Assembly: GCA_028697875.1 (NCBI GenBank)
Contig: JAQVEQ010000059.1
Location: forward strand, 1 to 14,032
DNA: 14,032 nt
Direction of reading: 5' to 3'
From: Novosphingobium sp.
GTDB taxonomy: Bacteria > Pseudomonadota > Alphaproteobacteria > Sphingomonadales > Sphingomonadaceae
Positions 5,724 to 12,755 of this stretch are shown here, piece by piece. The notes beneath the pieces were generated by a model that saw nothing but the letters and a program-made list of their open reading frames with translations, searched no databases and was not told the DNA's origin. Both the position numbers and the translations under genes were made by a program. The first letter of the stretch is position 1. Every line of letters begins with the position of its first letter.

Positions 5724-5761
5724 CAACAAAAGGCCACCCCCGAAGGGATGGCCTTTTGTTG
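5724..5761 (-). terminator. Terminator of tRNA-Arg
   Basis: Read on the minus strand, the arms 5761-5749 and 5736-5724 form a perfect 13-bp stem, extended inward by TCCC/GGGG (one T-G pair) to a TTCG tetraloop, about 17 bp in all. The 3' arm ends in CCTTTTGTTGTTG. The outer stem begins in the last bases of the tRNA CCA, so termination and 3'-end processing overlap. Confidence 0.85.
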
Positions 5762-5778
5762 GCGCGCCCGGAACGATT
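5758..5778 (-). repeat. tRNA-Arg 3' end direct repeat, right copy (within the intact tRNA)
   Basis: This is the partner of 5634-5654, identical over 21 bp. It covers the tRNA 3' acceptor strand, part of the T-arm and the encoded CCA. Confidence 0.6.
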
Positions 5779-5836
5779 CGAACGTCCGACCCTCAGATTC
5801 GTAGTCTGATGCTCTATCCAGCTGAGCTACGGGCGC
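5760..5836 (-). tRNA. tRNA-Arg (anticodon ACG)
   Basis: The 77-nt cloverleaf reads on the minus strand from 5836 to 5760. Acceptor arms GCGCCCG and CGGGCGC pair over 7 bp, followed by discriminator G and an encoded CCA. The D-arm region is TAGCTCAGCTGGATAGAGCA. The anticodon stem TCAGA/TCTGA carries loop CTACGAA, giving anticodon ACG; the A would be edited to inosine by TadA to read CGU, CGC and CGA. The T-loop TTCGAAT is standard. It lies 63 bp downstream of the mutT-like gene on the same strand and is followed at once by a strong terminator. Confidence 0.97.
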
Positions 5837-5899
5837 GCGGTGAGGGGCCACATAGGGGGCAAGTTCCGGCTTGGCAATCCCCAAGCTGTGCACTTTTTC

Positions 5900-6325
5900 C
5901 TAATGCGCGCGCTTTTCCAATTTCAGCCGGGAAAGCAGGTCCACATCGAGCGGCGGCATGGGCAGCCCGCCGATCTCTTCCGGAGCGACCCATGCGAAGG
6001 CCCCCCCTTCCCGCGCTTCGGGAAAACCCTGCCAGGAACCCGCGCTGTAAAGAAGAATGACAATGGCGCGTCCGCCGCCTTCGGGCGCGGATTCGGCAAA
6101 GCCGACCGGCGCCAGCGATTCCGGTGACAGCTGCAGGCCGAGTTCCTCCTCGATTTCCCGCACAAGCGATTCGCACGCCATTTCATGGGGTTCGACTTTC
6201 CCGCCGGGGAATTCCCACAAGCCGGCATGAGCCTTCCCGGGCGGCCGCTGCTGCAACAATACGCGCCCCTCCCCGTCGCGGATCACTGCCGCGACCACCA
6301 GCATCACTGTCGGCCTGTTTTCCAC
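5900..6325 (-). CDS. mutT: MutT-type Nudix hydrolase (8-oxo-dGTP diphosphatase-like)
   Basis: This 141-aa cytosolic enzyme is predicted to hydrolyse oxidised purine nucleoside triphosphates to monophosphates, preventing A:T to C:G errors. The Nudix box GX5EX7REUXEEXGU is intact within GGKVEPHEMACESLVREIEE followed by ELGL. The N-terminal VMLVVAAVIRDGEGRVLLQQ and RPPGKAHAGLWEFPGGKVE are typical of MutT itself and resemble the MutT domain fused to ThiE in some other bacteria; here no such fusion is present. The start is GTG 6325, with GGAGG about 5 nt before it. Substrate preference is inferred from family only; other small nucleotide substrates remain possible. The gene diverges from the first Flp pilin gene. 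Confidence 0.88.
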   Translation of the reverse strand: MENRPTVMLVVAAVIRDGEGRVLLQQRPPGKAHAGLWEFPGGKVEPHEMACESLVREIEEELGLQLSPESLAPVGFAESAPEGGGRAIVILLYSAGSWQGFPEAREGGAFAWVAPEEIGGLPMPPLDVDLLSRLKLEKRAH

Positions 6326-6394
6326 TTCGCCCTCCGCTGGAAACGCTTCGTTAGGACTTTTTCGTCACAAATGCATGCTGTCGGATCCATATCC

Positions 6395-6401
6395 GAGGGG
6401 A
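6395..6401 (+). promoter_or_regulatory. Ribosome binding site fixing the first pilin start
   Basis: GAGGGGA (6395-6401) lies 3-5 nt before ATG 6405, favouring this start over the in-frame ATG at 6375. A small inverted repeat, CGGAT-CCAT-ATCCG (6382-6395), touches this site and could fold over it. Confidence 0.6.
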
Positions 6402-6404
6402 GCT

Positions 6405-6599
6405 ATGGTGGAATACCTAAAGATACTGAGGACGCTCCTCCGTGATCGGGCGGGTGCAACCGTCGTCGAATATGGTCTGATCGTATCCCTGATCGTCCTG
6501 TCCATCATCGTTTCGCTCCGCGACGTCGCGGACGAGACCAATGGGCTCTGGGCTACCGTGTCCCGCAATGTCGATAGCGTCATGGGCAGCGGATCCTAG
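6405..6599 (+). CDS. Flp family type IVb pilin (divergent copy)
   Basis: This 64-aa prepilin has a basic leader, MVEYLKILRTLLRDRAG, ending at Gly17. The mature N-terminus ATVVEYGLIVSLIVLSIIVS is hydrophobic with Glu at +5 and Tyr at +6, the signature cut by a TadV/CpaA-type prepilin peptidase. Flp pilins are exported, polymerised by the Tad (Cpa) machine and used for surface adhesion. The C-terminal part (RDVADETNGLWATVSRNVDS) is longer and more charged than in the second pilin. No tad/cpa assembly genes are in the window. It could be a minor pilin, or a pseudopilin-like member. It lies upstream of the second pilin gene with a 95-bp gap. Confidence 0.85.
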   Translation: MVEYLKILRTLLRDRAGATVVEYGLIVSLIVLSIIVSLRDVADETNGLWATVSRNVDSVMGSGS

Positions 6600-6619
6600 C
6601 GGTTAGGAATTTGTCAACC

Positions 6620-6639
6620 TGTTCGCGCTAGAGCGAACA
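6620..6639. promoter_or_regulatory. Inverted repeat between the two pilin genes
   Basis: TGTTCGC (6620-6626) and GCGAACA (6633-6639) form a perfect 7-bp inverted repeat with a 6-bp centre, 21 bp after the first pilin stop and 55 bp before the second pilin ATG. There is no T-tract, so it is more likely an operator or a transcript hairpin that separates expression of the two genes than a terminator. Confidence 0.35.
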
Positions 6640-6683
6640 TGCTCGATCCCGAGGGGGAAAGAGACGGGTACCGAAGATGAACC

Positions 6684-6688
6684 AGGAG
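6684..6688 (+). promoter_or_regulatory. Ribosome binding site fixing the second pilin start
   Basis: AGGAG (6684-6688) lies 6 nt before ATG 6695. It supports this start over the in-frame ATG 6677, whose first codons would include this site. Confidence 0.75.
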
Positions 6689-6694
6689 ACTACC

Positions 6695-6865
6695 ATGAAG
6701 TTTTTCAGCAAGCTGCTTCGTGACGAAGCTGGCGCCACCGCCATCGAATACGGTCTGATTGCCGCCCTCATCGCCGTCGCCGCCATCGGCGCGATGACCT
6801 CGCTCGGTGGCAACTTGAAGACCACGTTCTCGACGGTGTCGGCCAACCTGAGCTCGGCGAACTAA
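6695..6865 (+). CDS. Flp family type IVb pilin (canonical copy)
   Basis: This 56-aa prepilin has leader MKFFSKLLRDEAG, with predicted cleavage after Gly13. The mature start is ATAIEYGLIAALIAVAAIGA, with Glu at +5 and Tyr at +6, matching the Flp consensus closely. The small C-terminal tail LGGNLKTTFSTVSANLSSAN is typical of major Flp pilins. After export and processing it would form bundled adhesive pili. The strong ribosome site and the perfect terminator directly downstream suggest high expression, as expected for a main pilin subunit. The genes for the secretion ATPase, secretin and peptidase are not in the window and must be elsewhere. Confidence 0.92.
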   Translation: MKFFSKLLRDEAGATAIEYGLIAALIAVAAIGAMTSLGGNLKTTFSTVSANLSSAN

Positions 6866-6889
6866 GCCAAGCTTCGGTAACAAAAAGAC

Positions 6890-6920
6890 AAAGGCGGCGG
6901 GTTTCCCGCCGCCTTTTCTT
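6890..6920 (+). terminator. Rho-independent terminator after the pilin genes
   Basis: AAAGGCGGCGGG (6890-6901) and CCCGCCGCCTTT (6905-6916) form a perfect 12-bp stem with a TTT loop, followed by TCTTTT. It lies 24 nt after the second pilin stop. Confidence 0.93.
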
Positions 6921-7059
6921 TTGCCCTCGTCCGCCGGGAAACAGGCCCATCGGCATAAAAACAGAGGCCATCCAGGCAACCGGGGCGAGCGCGGTGTCGC
7001 CTCTTCTTACACTCCGGCACCATAACCCCGGACCATTCTCAACGAACAACTACGGGACC

Positions 7060-7075
7060 GCACGCTTCCGCGTGC
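7060..7075 (-). terminator. Small hairpin downstream of accA, weak terminator candidate
   Basis: On the minus strand GCACGC-GGAA-GCGTGC is a 6-bp stem with a GNRA loop, 15 nt after the accA stop. No T-tract follows, so intrinsic termination is uncertain. The rest of 6921-7090 has no other clear feature or gene. Confidence 0.25.
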
Positions 7076-7090
7076 ATGCATCCCGCCCGG

Positions 7091-8065
7091 TTATTTCGTC
7101 CGGCGGCGCGCCTTGGCCCTGCTGTCGCCAATGCCGAGAAACCGGTCCTCGCGCATACGCAGGAGCGATTCGGCGCTCAATTGCGATAATTTTTCGAGTT
7201 CTTCCCCGATCGCATCGCGCAACGCTTCGGCCGTGGCGCGCGGATCGCGGTGGGCGCCACCCACCGGTTCCTTCACGATCCGGTCGATCACGCCCAGCTT
7301 GAGCAAGTCGCGGGCCGTCACTTTCATCGCTTCGGCCGCTTCGGGCGCTTTTTCGGCGGTACGCCACAGGATCGACGCGCAGCCTTCGGGCGAGATGACC
7401 GAATAGACGGCGTGTTCCAGCATCAGCACGCGTTCGGCACTGGCCAGCGCCACCGCACCGCCCGAACCGCCCTCGCCCACGATCGTGGCAACCATCGGCA
7501 CCGGGAGCGCCAGGCACGCCTCGGTCGACCGGGCAATGGCTTCCGCCTGGCCGCGTTCTTCCGCTTCCACCCCGGGGAAGGCGCCGGAGGTGTCGACCAG
7601 CGTGACAACCGGCAGGCCGAAACGCCCGGCCATTTCCATCAGCCGGATCGCCTTGCGGTAGCCTTCCGGCTTGCCCATGCCGAAATTGTGGCGCAGGCGG
7701 CTTTCCGTGTCGTGGCCCTTTTCATGGCCGATCAGCATGACCCGGCGATCACCAAGCCGCGCCAGGCCGCCAATGATCGCTTCGTCTTCGCCATAGTAGC
7801 GGTCGCCGCCAAGGGGCATGAAATCGTCGAACGCATAGGCGACGAAGTCGCGGAAATGCGGCCGCATCGGGTGCCGGGCAACCTGCGTCTTCTGCCATGG
7901 GGTCAGCGAGCCGTAGATTCCGGCGAGCAGATCGGCGCTCTTTTCCTCGAGCCGTTGCAGCTCGTTGGAGATGTCGAGCTCGTCGCCTTCTGCTGCGGCC
8001 CGCAATTCGGCGATCCGCGATTCCAGCGCGGCCACCGGCTTTTCGAATTCGAGATAGGAAATCAT
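7091..8065 (-). CDS. accA: Acetyl-CoA carboxylase carboxyltransferase subunit alpha
   Basis: This 324-aa cytosolic subunit pairs with AccD to move the carboxyl group from carboxybiotin on AccB to acetyl-CoA, giving malonyl-CoA for fatty-acid synthesis. The N-terminal coiled segment (7-50, ending LLAGIYGSLTPWQKTQVARH) and the crotonase-like core are both present. Key motifs are RHNFGMGKPEGYRKA (125-139), DTSGAFPG (158-165), GEGGSGGA (197-204) and SPEGCASILW (225-234). Length is normal. The start ATG 8065 has AGGG just upstream (CAGGGCA). It follows the xerD stop by 9 nt, so the two are almost surely on one transcript. accD is not in the window, as is usual. Confidence 0.98.
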   Translation of the reverse strand: MISYLEFEKPVAALESRIAELRAAAEGDELDISNELQRLEEKSADLLAGIYGSLTPWQKTQVARHPMRPHFRDFVAYAFDDFMPLGGDRYYGEDEAIIGGLARLGDRRVMLIGHEKGHDTESRLRHNFGMGKPEGYRKAIRLMEMAGRFGLPVVTLVDTSGAFPGVEAEERGQAEAIARSTEACLALPVPMVATIVGEGGSGGAVALASAERVLMLEHAVYSVISPEGCASILWRTAEKAPEAAEAMKVTARDLLKLGVIDRIVKEPVGGAHRDPRATAEALRDAIGEELEKLSQLSAESLLRMREDRFLGIGDSRAKARRRTK

Positions 8066-8074
8066 TGCCCTGCG

Positions 8075-8923
8075 CTAGTCCGCATGAGCGCGTCGGGCAA
8101 GAGGATGCCGTTCATTCACCAGTGCAACAAGTCTTGCCGAATCCACATGAGTATAGATTTGCGTGGTCGCGATATCCGCATGACCGAGCAGCGTCTGGAG
8201 CACGCGCAAGTCCGCCCCGCCTTCCAGAAGGTGCGTCGCGAAAGCATGCCGCAGGACATGCGGGCTGACCTTTTCCGGCGCCAGACCGGCCCGCGCGGCC
8301 AGTTCCTTCAGCATCTGGAACAAACGTATGCGACTCAGGTGTTTGCCGCGCGAAGGGAAGAGAAACTTGCCATCCGATGGGCGCAGTTCCAGCCACCGGC
8401 TCAGTGCTTGCCGCGCGCGCTTGCCGACCGGTACCATCCGCGCCTGTCCGCCCTTGCCCATGACGGTCAGGAAAGGCGCATCGCGCGGTACTGCGGCCAG
8501 CGGCAGGGAGACGAGTTCGCTTGCTCTCAGCCCCGAACCGTAAAGCAGTTCCAGCAGCGCCAGCATCCGCACCGCCTCGAGCTTGCCGTCCTCGGCTTCG
8601 GATTCGGCGCGGGCGAACAGGGATTCGATTTCGGCGTGATCGAGCAGCCGGGGCAAGGGCCGCCGGGTCGCCGGACGCGGCAAAGCGGGAGACGGATCGT
8701 CCTTGCGCCAGCCCTCTTCCACCAGGAAACCGAAGAATTGCCGCAAGGCGGAACTTTTCCGCGCCAGGCTGGACGGTGCGAGGCTGGACCAAGCCCGCCC
8801 CAGGCGGGCAAGCGATTCGCGATCGGCGGCGGCAATGTCCCCGATCAGCTCCTCCGCGCCTTCCAGGTCCCGGCGATAGGCGGTAAGGGTATTGGCCGCC
8901 GCGCCCCGCTCCGCAGCGAGCAT
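8075..8923 (-). CDS. xerD: Tyrosine recombinase XerD
   Basis: This 282-aa site-specific recombinase acts with XerC at dif to resolve chromosome dimers during division. The N-terminal SAM-like core-binding domain is at about 1-85 and the catalytic domain at 90-275. All catalytic residues are present: Arg133 (YGSGLRASEL), Lys157 (MGKGGQARMV), His222 and Arg225 (HVLRHAFATH), His248 (LLGHADIATTQIY) and nucleophile Tyr257. The C-terminal half fits XerD better than XerC. The start is odd: the frame codes a family-like extension (IGAAIDSFLA) before ATG 8923, but no ATG, GTG or TTG occurs between the upstream in-frame stop and this ATG, and no clear ribosome site precedes it. It lies 34 nt after the 604-aa protein gene and 9 nt before accA. 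Confidence 0.92.
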   Translation of the reverse strand: MLAAERGAAANTLTAYRRDLEGAEELIGDIAAADRESLARLGRAWSSLAPSSLARKSSALRQFFGFLVEEGWRKDDPSPALPRPATRRPLPRLLDHAEIESLFARAESEAEDGKLEAVRMLALLELLYGSGLRASELVSLPLAAVPRDAPFLTVMGKGGQARMVPVGKRARQALSRWLELRPSDGKFLFPSRGKHLSRIRLFQMLKELAARAGLAPEKVSPHVLRHAFATHLLEGGADLRVLQTLLGHADIATTQIYTHVDSARLVALVNERHPLARRAHAD

Positions 8924-8957
8924 GGCGAGGAAGCTGTCGATCGCGGCGCCGATTGCC

Positions 8958-10772
8958 CTACCCCCGCGCGACGGCCTCGGCCGCGATCATCCGCGCCTCA
9001 GCCTTGAGACCGACGCGATTGAGCGCCGACACGATGTGATAGAGATGCCGTGCGGTCATCTTGTCCCAGCCTGTCCCCTGCATGCCGAGACCCGCGAGCA
9101 GGGAAACCAGCACCGGATTGTTCACTTCGGCCGCCTTGTCGATCATCCGGCTCCAGCGGGTCTGGCGGGAAAGATCGACGCCGAGTGTGCCGGAAAGCTG
9201 CCCGGCCGCCCCCGGATCGAGCCGTCCCAATCCCGCCAGCCCCGCCACGAGGAAGCGCGACTTGCGCTGGTTGGCACTCGCATCGTCGTCGATGAAACTT
9301 TCGACCGCAGCAGTAGCCACGGGATTGCGGCGCACCGGCTGCGCCAGAGTCAGGAGCCCCCAGGCCGTGGTGCCTTCCTTGACCACCCGGCCCCAGCGCA
9401 TCGCATTGCCATCGAGTCCGGCGGCCAGCATCGACGCCAGCAGCGGAGCCGCATCGCCGGCCAGGTCCTCGCTCGCGGGAATGCGCGCCGCGGCATAGGC
9501 GGTCAGGACAAGCCGTCCGTAATCGGGCGTACTGCCGCCCCAGACATCGCGCAGCGCAGCGAGACGATCCTCCGCTGCCTCGGCAACGTAGGCTTCGCGC
9601 AGGCGCGTGGCGCGAAGCGCCGTATCCCCGGTCACTTCGTCATCGGCATAGATCTGCGAATAGAGATCGACCATCGCCTCGGACGAAAGGATGCCGTCCC
9701 CGCCTGCGATATCCACCGCCTCGGCCCGTTGGGCCAGAGGCAGCATCGGCGCGATCGCCGCGCTGCGCAGGTAATAGGGGGTTTCGTTGCGGGCCAGCTT
9801 CTCCGGAATGTCCATCCCCAGCGCATTGGCCAGTGCGAAACGCCAGGGATTGAGTTCGGCAACGTCGTCCCATTCGATCGTTACCGCGCCGCGTCCATCC
9901 CCCGCCGCACCGGCGAAGCGCTGCGCCAGCAGGATGTCGATCCGCGGGGCGATTCCGCGGCTGAGCGCCTTGTCGAGTTCCCGCTTGGCGCTGTTCCCCT
10001 CACCCGCATAGGCGTCGCAAATGGCAACCGCCATCTGCCATTGGGGATCCTTGCGGATGCCGCCATGCAACCGGGTGGCGGGGCAGATGCCGAGCAGATC
10101 GGCCGTCCCGATATAGGCATCGAACGCCGCATCGGTCAGTGCCGCATCGTAATTGGCGGTATCGACGCCCTGCACCAGCGCCCGCGCAATGGCCGATTCG
10201 CCGAGATCGTTCAGCACTGCCGCGCGCAGAGCGGCGAATTCCACCGGACTCATCCCCTCGGGCGCGGCCAGGCGGCTCGCCAGCGTGCGGCGCAGCAGGA
10301 TGTGCCCCCAGCGGGAAACGACCGGCCCTTTCGAACCTTTCAGCGCCGCGCGAACCAGCGATGCGGGCTGCTTTGCTAGCGCATTGGCCGGCATCCCGCC
10401 TTCCGCGCGGTCGATCACGCCAACCTGCGCCATCGAGCGCCGCGCCGCCGGCGGAATGTCGAATTTGGGTTTGAGACCGAGCAGTTCGTCGATCTCGTCG
10501 GGCGTCATCGCCTCGATCTGTTCGATCGACGGCAATTTGCCGGGCAAGGCGATGGCCGGCGCGGTCTCCCCCGGCAGCGGCTGCACCACGGGACTGCTCG
10601 TCGCACCCGCTACCGGCGCGGCAGACGCACTGGGACGCGGTGCGGACGGCGCCGGAGCAGGCGCGGGGTTGTCGAAACCGGGCGGAAGGAGCGATTCGGG
10701 CGCATCCTGGGCAACGACCAGAGTCGAACACAAGGCAAGGGCCGCTCCACCCAGCAACAGCGCACGCTTCAT
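8958..10772 (-). CDS. Uncharacterised exported protein with Pro/Ala-rich linker and helical repeat-like body
   Basis: I do not recognise a named family for this 604-aa protein. It begins with a clear signal peptide (MKRALLLGGAALALCSTLVV, likely cut after Ala21); the cysteine in it is not in a good lipobox. Residues 31-75 are rich in Pro and Ala, a linker or surface-spanning type region. The rest is almost wholly alpha-helical in composition, with many Ala/Leu-rich segments suggestive of a solenoid (TPR or Sel1-like), but I cannot align exact repeats. Cys230 and Cys252 could form a disulfide in the periplasm. ATG 10772 has GGGGAG at good spacing and overlaps the stop of the 44-aa membrane peptide gene by 4 nt (ATGA). 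It precedes xerD by 34 nt. A cell-envelope role is inferred only from export and context. Confidence 0.8.
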   Translation of the reverse strand: MKRALLLGGAALALCSTLVVAQDAPESLLPPGFDNPAPAPAPSAPRPSASAAPVAGATSSPVVQPLPGETAPAIALPGKLPSIEQIEAMTPDEIDELLGLKPKFDIPPAARRSMAQVGVIDRAEGGMPANALAKQPASLVRAALKGSKGPVVSRWGHILLRRTLASRLAAPEGMSPVEFAALRAAVLNDLGESAIARALVQGVDTANYDAALTDAAFDAYIGTADLLGICPATRLHGGIRKDPQWQMAVAICDAYAGEGNSAKRELDKALSRGIAPRIDILLAQRFAGAAGDGRGAVTIEWDDVAELNPWRFALANALGMDIPEKLARNETPYYLRSAAIAPMLPLAQRAEAVDIAGGDGILSSEAMVDLYSQIYADDEVTGDTALRATRLREAYVAEAAEDRLAALRDVWGGSTPDYGRLVLTAYAAARIPASEDLAGDAAPLLASMLAAGLDGNAMRWGRVVKEGTTAWGLLTLAQPVRRNPVATAAVESFIDDDASANQRKSRFLVAGLAGLGRLDPGAAGQLSGTLGVDLSRQTRWSRMIDKAAEVNNPVLVSLLAGLGMQGTGWDKMTARHLYHIVSALNRVGLKAEARMIAAEAVARG

Positions 10773-10903
10773 GCGGCATCTCCCCGCAGGGCCACGGGCT
10801 CGCTGATATCGTGTAGGGGCTGTTCGCCGCCCTTGGCCCAAGCATAGGCAAAAAGCAGCGCCACGAATGCTGCCAGAACCAACCAAAATCGCCTGCCGGC
10901 CAT
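10769..10903 (-). CDS. Small single-pass membrane peptide, uncharacterised
   Basis: This 44-aa protein has one hydrophobic segment near the N-terminus (FWLVLAAFVALLFAYAW, residues 6-22) after a basic start (MAGRR). A short polar tail follows (AKGGEQPLHDISEPVALRGD). With positive charge on the inside it would place the tail in the periplasm. Its stop codon overlaps the start of the 604-aa exported protein gene (ATGA), so translation is probably coupled. The start is ATG 10903, 82 bp from divergent aroK. It resembles no family I can name; it could be a real small partner of the exported protein or a leader that sets its translation. Confidence 0.6.
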   Translation of the reverse strand: MAGRRFWLVLAAFVALLFAYAWAKGGEQPLHDISEPVALRGDAA

Positions 10904-10985
10904 CGCCAAACCGTCTTTCCCGCCAATGAACTTCCGCGCGAGCGCGCTTGCGCTGCCGGTTAGCCCATCTATAGGCAGGGCGGCA

Positions 10986-11555
10986 ATGACTGTCGATGAG
11001 CCCTCTCTCTCCAATGCCGAGATTGCCGCAATCGCGGCACGCATCGACCGTCCGATCGTGCTGGTCGGCATGATGGGTGTGGGCAAATCCTCCGTCGGCC
11101 GCCGCCTTTCCACTGTATTGGGCATGCCGTTCACCGATGCCGACGACGCGATCGAAAAAGCGGCCCAGATGACTATCAGCGAAATCTTCGCCAAGGACGG
11201 CGAAACCGAATTCCGCGACGGCGAACGCCGGGTCATCGCGCGCCTGATGCAGGACGCGCGCGGCGTCATCGCCACGGGCGGCGGGGCTTTCGTCAACGAC
11301 GAAACGCGCGCGCTGATCCTCGACAAGGGGATCGCGGTGTGGCTCGACGCCGATCTCGATACACTGGTCGAACGCACCGGGCGCAAGGACAATCGTCCCT
11401 TGCTGAAAAACGGCAACCCGCGCGAGATCCTTGGCAAACTCAAGGCGGAGCGGGAGCCGGCCTATTCGCAGGCGCCGATCCATATCGTCAGCGCCAACGG
11501 CCCGCACCAGCGCACCGTATACTCCATTCTGAAGGCAATAGACGCATGGCTGTGA
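10986..11555 (+). CDS. aroK: Shikimate kinase
   Basis: This 189-aa cytosolic enzyme phosphorylates shikimate at the 3-hydroxyl with ATP, the fifth step of chorismate synthesis. The Walker A P-loop GMMGVGKS is at 28-35. The shikimate-binding DAD is at 51-53, GGGA at 98-101, and the lid region RKDNRPLL at 133-140, with Arg156 (AEREPAY) downstream. The start chosen is ATG 10986, preceded by GGCAGGG; the in-frame ATG 10926 would add 20 residues unlike the family. A possible promoter, TTGCGC (10948-10953) and TATAGG (10970-10975) with 16-bp spacing, would put the transcript start almost at this ATG. The gene overlaps aroB by 10 nt. Confidence 0.96.
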   Translation: MTVDEPSLSNAEIAAIAARIDRPIVLVGMMGVGKSSVGRRLSTVLGMPFTDADDAIEKAAQMTISEIFAKDGETEFRDGERRVIARLMQDARGVIATGGGAFVNDETRALILDKGIAVWLDADLDTLVERTGRKDNRPLLKNGNPREILGKLKAEREPAYSQAPIHIVSANGPHQRTVYSILKAIDAWL

Positions 11556-12652
11556 TCCCCGTCGAACTCGCTGGCCGCCCTTACGAAGTGCACGTGGGCG
11601 TGGGTCTGCTCGCCGAACTGGTCCCGCATTGCCGGGGCCGCCTGCGCAAGCGCGGCGTGCCGATCGTGACCGACGCCAATGTCCACGCCGCATGGGGCGA
11701 AGTGGTCGAGAACGCCTTGCGCGACGCCGGGCACGAGCCGCATTGGCGCATCCTCCCGCCGGGCGAGGCGACCAAGAGCTGGGACCAGCTCGCCGCGACA
11801 GTCAACTGGCTGCTGGAACTGGAAGTGGAGCGCGGCGACCATGTCCTGGCGCTGGGCGGCGGAGTGATCGGCGACCTTACCGGGTTTGCCGCCGCGATCC
11901 TCAAGCGCGGCTGCCATTTCATCCAGTTGCCGACGACGCTGCTCGCCCAGGTCGATTCCTCCGTCGGCGGCAAGACCGCGATCAACACGCCTGCGGGCAA
12001 GAATCTCGTCGGCGCCTTCCACCAGCCCTCGCTCGTGCTGGCGGATCTGGCCGCGCTCGAAACCCTGCCGGAGCGGGAACTGCGTGCAGGCTATGCCGAA
12101 GTCGTGAAATACGGCCTGATCGGCGATGCCGAATTCTTCACCTGGTGCGAAGATCACGGGGCCGCCCTGCTCGCCGGCGACACGCCCTTGCGCGAATATG
12201 CCGTGGCGCACAGCGTCAGGGCCAAGGCGAAGATCGTTGCCGAGGACGAACGCGAAACCACCGGCGCGCGCGCGCTGCTCAACCTCGGGCACACCTTCGG
12301 CCATGCGCTAGAGGCGGAAACCGGCTTTTCCAACCGTTTGCTGCATGGCGAAGGCGTGGCGCTGGGCATGGTGCTGGCCGCCCGCTATTCCGCGCGGATC
12401 GGCCTGATGGGCGCGGGCGAAGCGGAACGGGCCGCCGAAGCGATCGGCAGCGTCGGCCTGCCCGCCACGCTTTCGGAACTGGGCCTTGCCTGCGACGGCA
12501 AGGCGCTCGCCGCCCATATGCTGCACGACAAGAAGATGGATGCCGGCACCCTGCCCTTCGTCCTGATGAAGGGCATCGGCCACGCTTTCCTCGCACGCGA
12601 CGTCGCGCTGGACGACGTGGCGGCGTTCCTCGACACGGAACTGGCGCGTTAA
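11546..12652 (+). CDS. aroB: 3-dehydroquinate synthase
   Basis: This 368-aa NAD- and metal-dependent enzyme turns DAHP into 3-dehydroquinate, the second shikimate pathway step. The NAD-binding GGGVIGDLTGF is at 104-114, PTTLLAQVDSSVGGKTAIN at 129-147 and KNLVGAFHQP at 152-161. The metal ligands are all present: Glu185 (AEVVKYG), His249 (NLGHTFGHALE) and His267 (LLHGEG). Length is normal. ATG 11546 lies inside the end of aroK (overlap 11546-11555), with AAGG at a usable distance; the pairing aroK-aroB is standard in proteobacteria and implies coupled translation. The longer frame that starts at 11339 only reads through aroK in another frame. Confidence 0.97.
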   Translation: MAVIPVELAGRPYEVHVGVGLLAELVPHCRGRLRKRGVPIVTDANVHAAWGEVVENALRDAGHEPHWRILPPGEATKSWDQLAATVNWLLELEVERGDHVLALGGGVIGDLTGFAAAILKRGCHFIQLPTTLLAQVDSSVGGKTAINTPAGKNLVGAFHQPSLVLADLAALETLPERELRAGYAEVVKYGLIGDAEFFTWCEDHGAALLAGDTPLREYAVAHSVRAKAKIVAEDERETTGARALLNLGHTFGHALEAETGFSNRLLHGEGVALGMVLAARYSARIGLMGAGEAERAAEAIGSVGLPATLSELGLACDGKALAAHMLHDKKMDAGTLPFVLMKGIGHAFLARDVALDDVAAFLDTELAR

Positions 12653-12712
12653 GCGATCCAGCCCCCGGATTGCCGCGTCGTTTCCGGCGGCTCCGCAATA
12701 ATAACGATTGGG

Positions 12713-12745
12713 AAAACGCCGCCCCGCATGCGCGACGGGGCGGCG
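12713..12745 (-). terminator. Rho-independent terminator of pccA, shared with aroB
   Basis: CGCCGCCCCG (12717-12726) and CGGGGCGGCG (12736-12745) form a perfect 10-bp stem with a 9-nt loop. On the minus strand it is followed by TTTT (12716-12713). It lies 10 nt after the pccA stop and 64 nt after the aroB stop, between convergent genes; on the plus strand there is no T-tract. Confidence 0.82.
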
Positions 12746-12755
12746 CCTGTCCGGC

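Noticed and set aside
5597..5893. 98-codon minus-strand frame containing VAQLDRASDYESEGRTFESF
   Set aside because: This peptide is the translation of tRNA-Arg and its flanking hairpins, a well-known false protein prediction around this tRNA.
7250..10379. Two long plus-strand frames (7250-9007 and 8892-10379)
   Set aside because: They are antisense to accA, xerD and the 604-aa protein gene and show shadow composition.
10773..11693. Upstream extension of the 604-aa protein frame to 911 codons
   Set aside because: The extension passes antisense through aroK and part of aroB and would bury a clear signal peptide and ribosome site at 10772.
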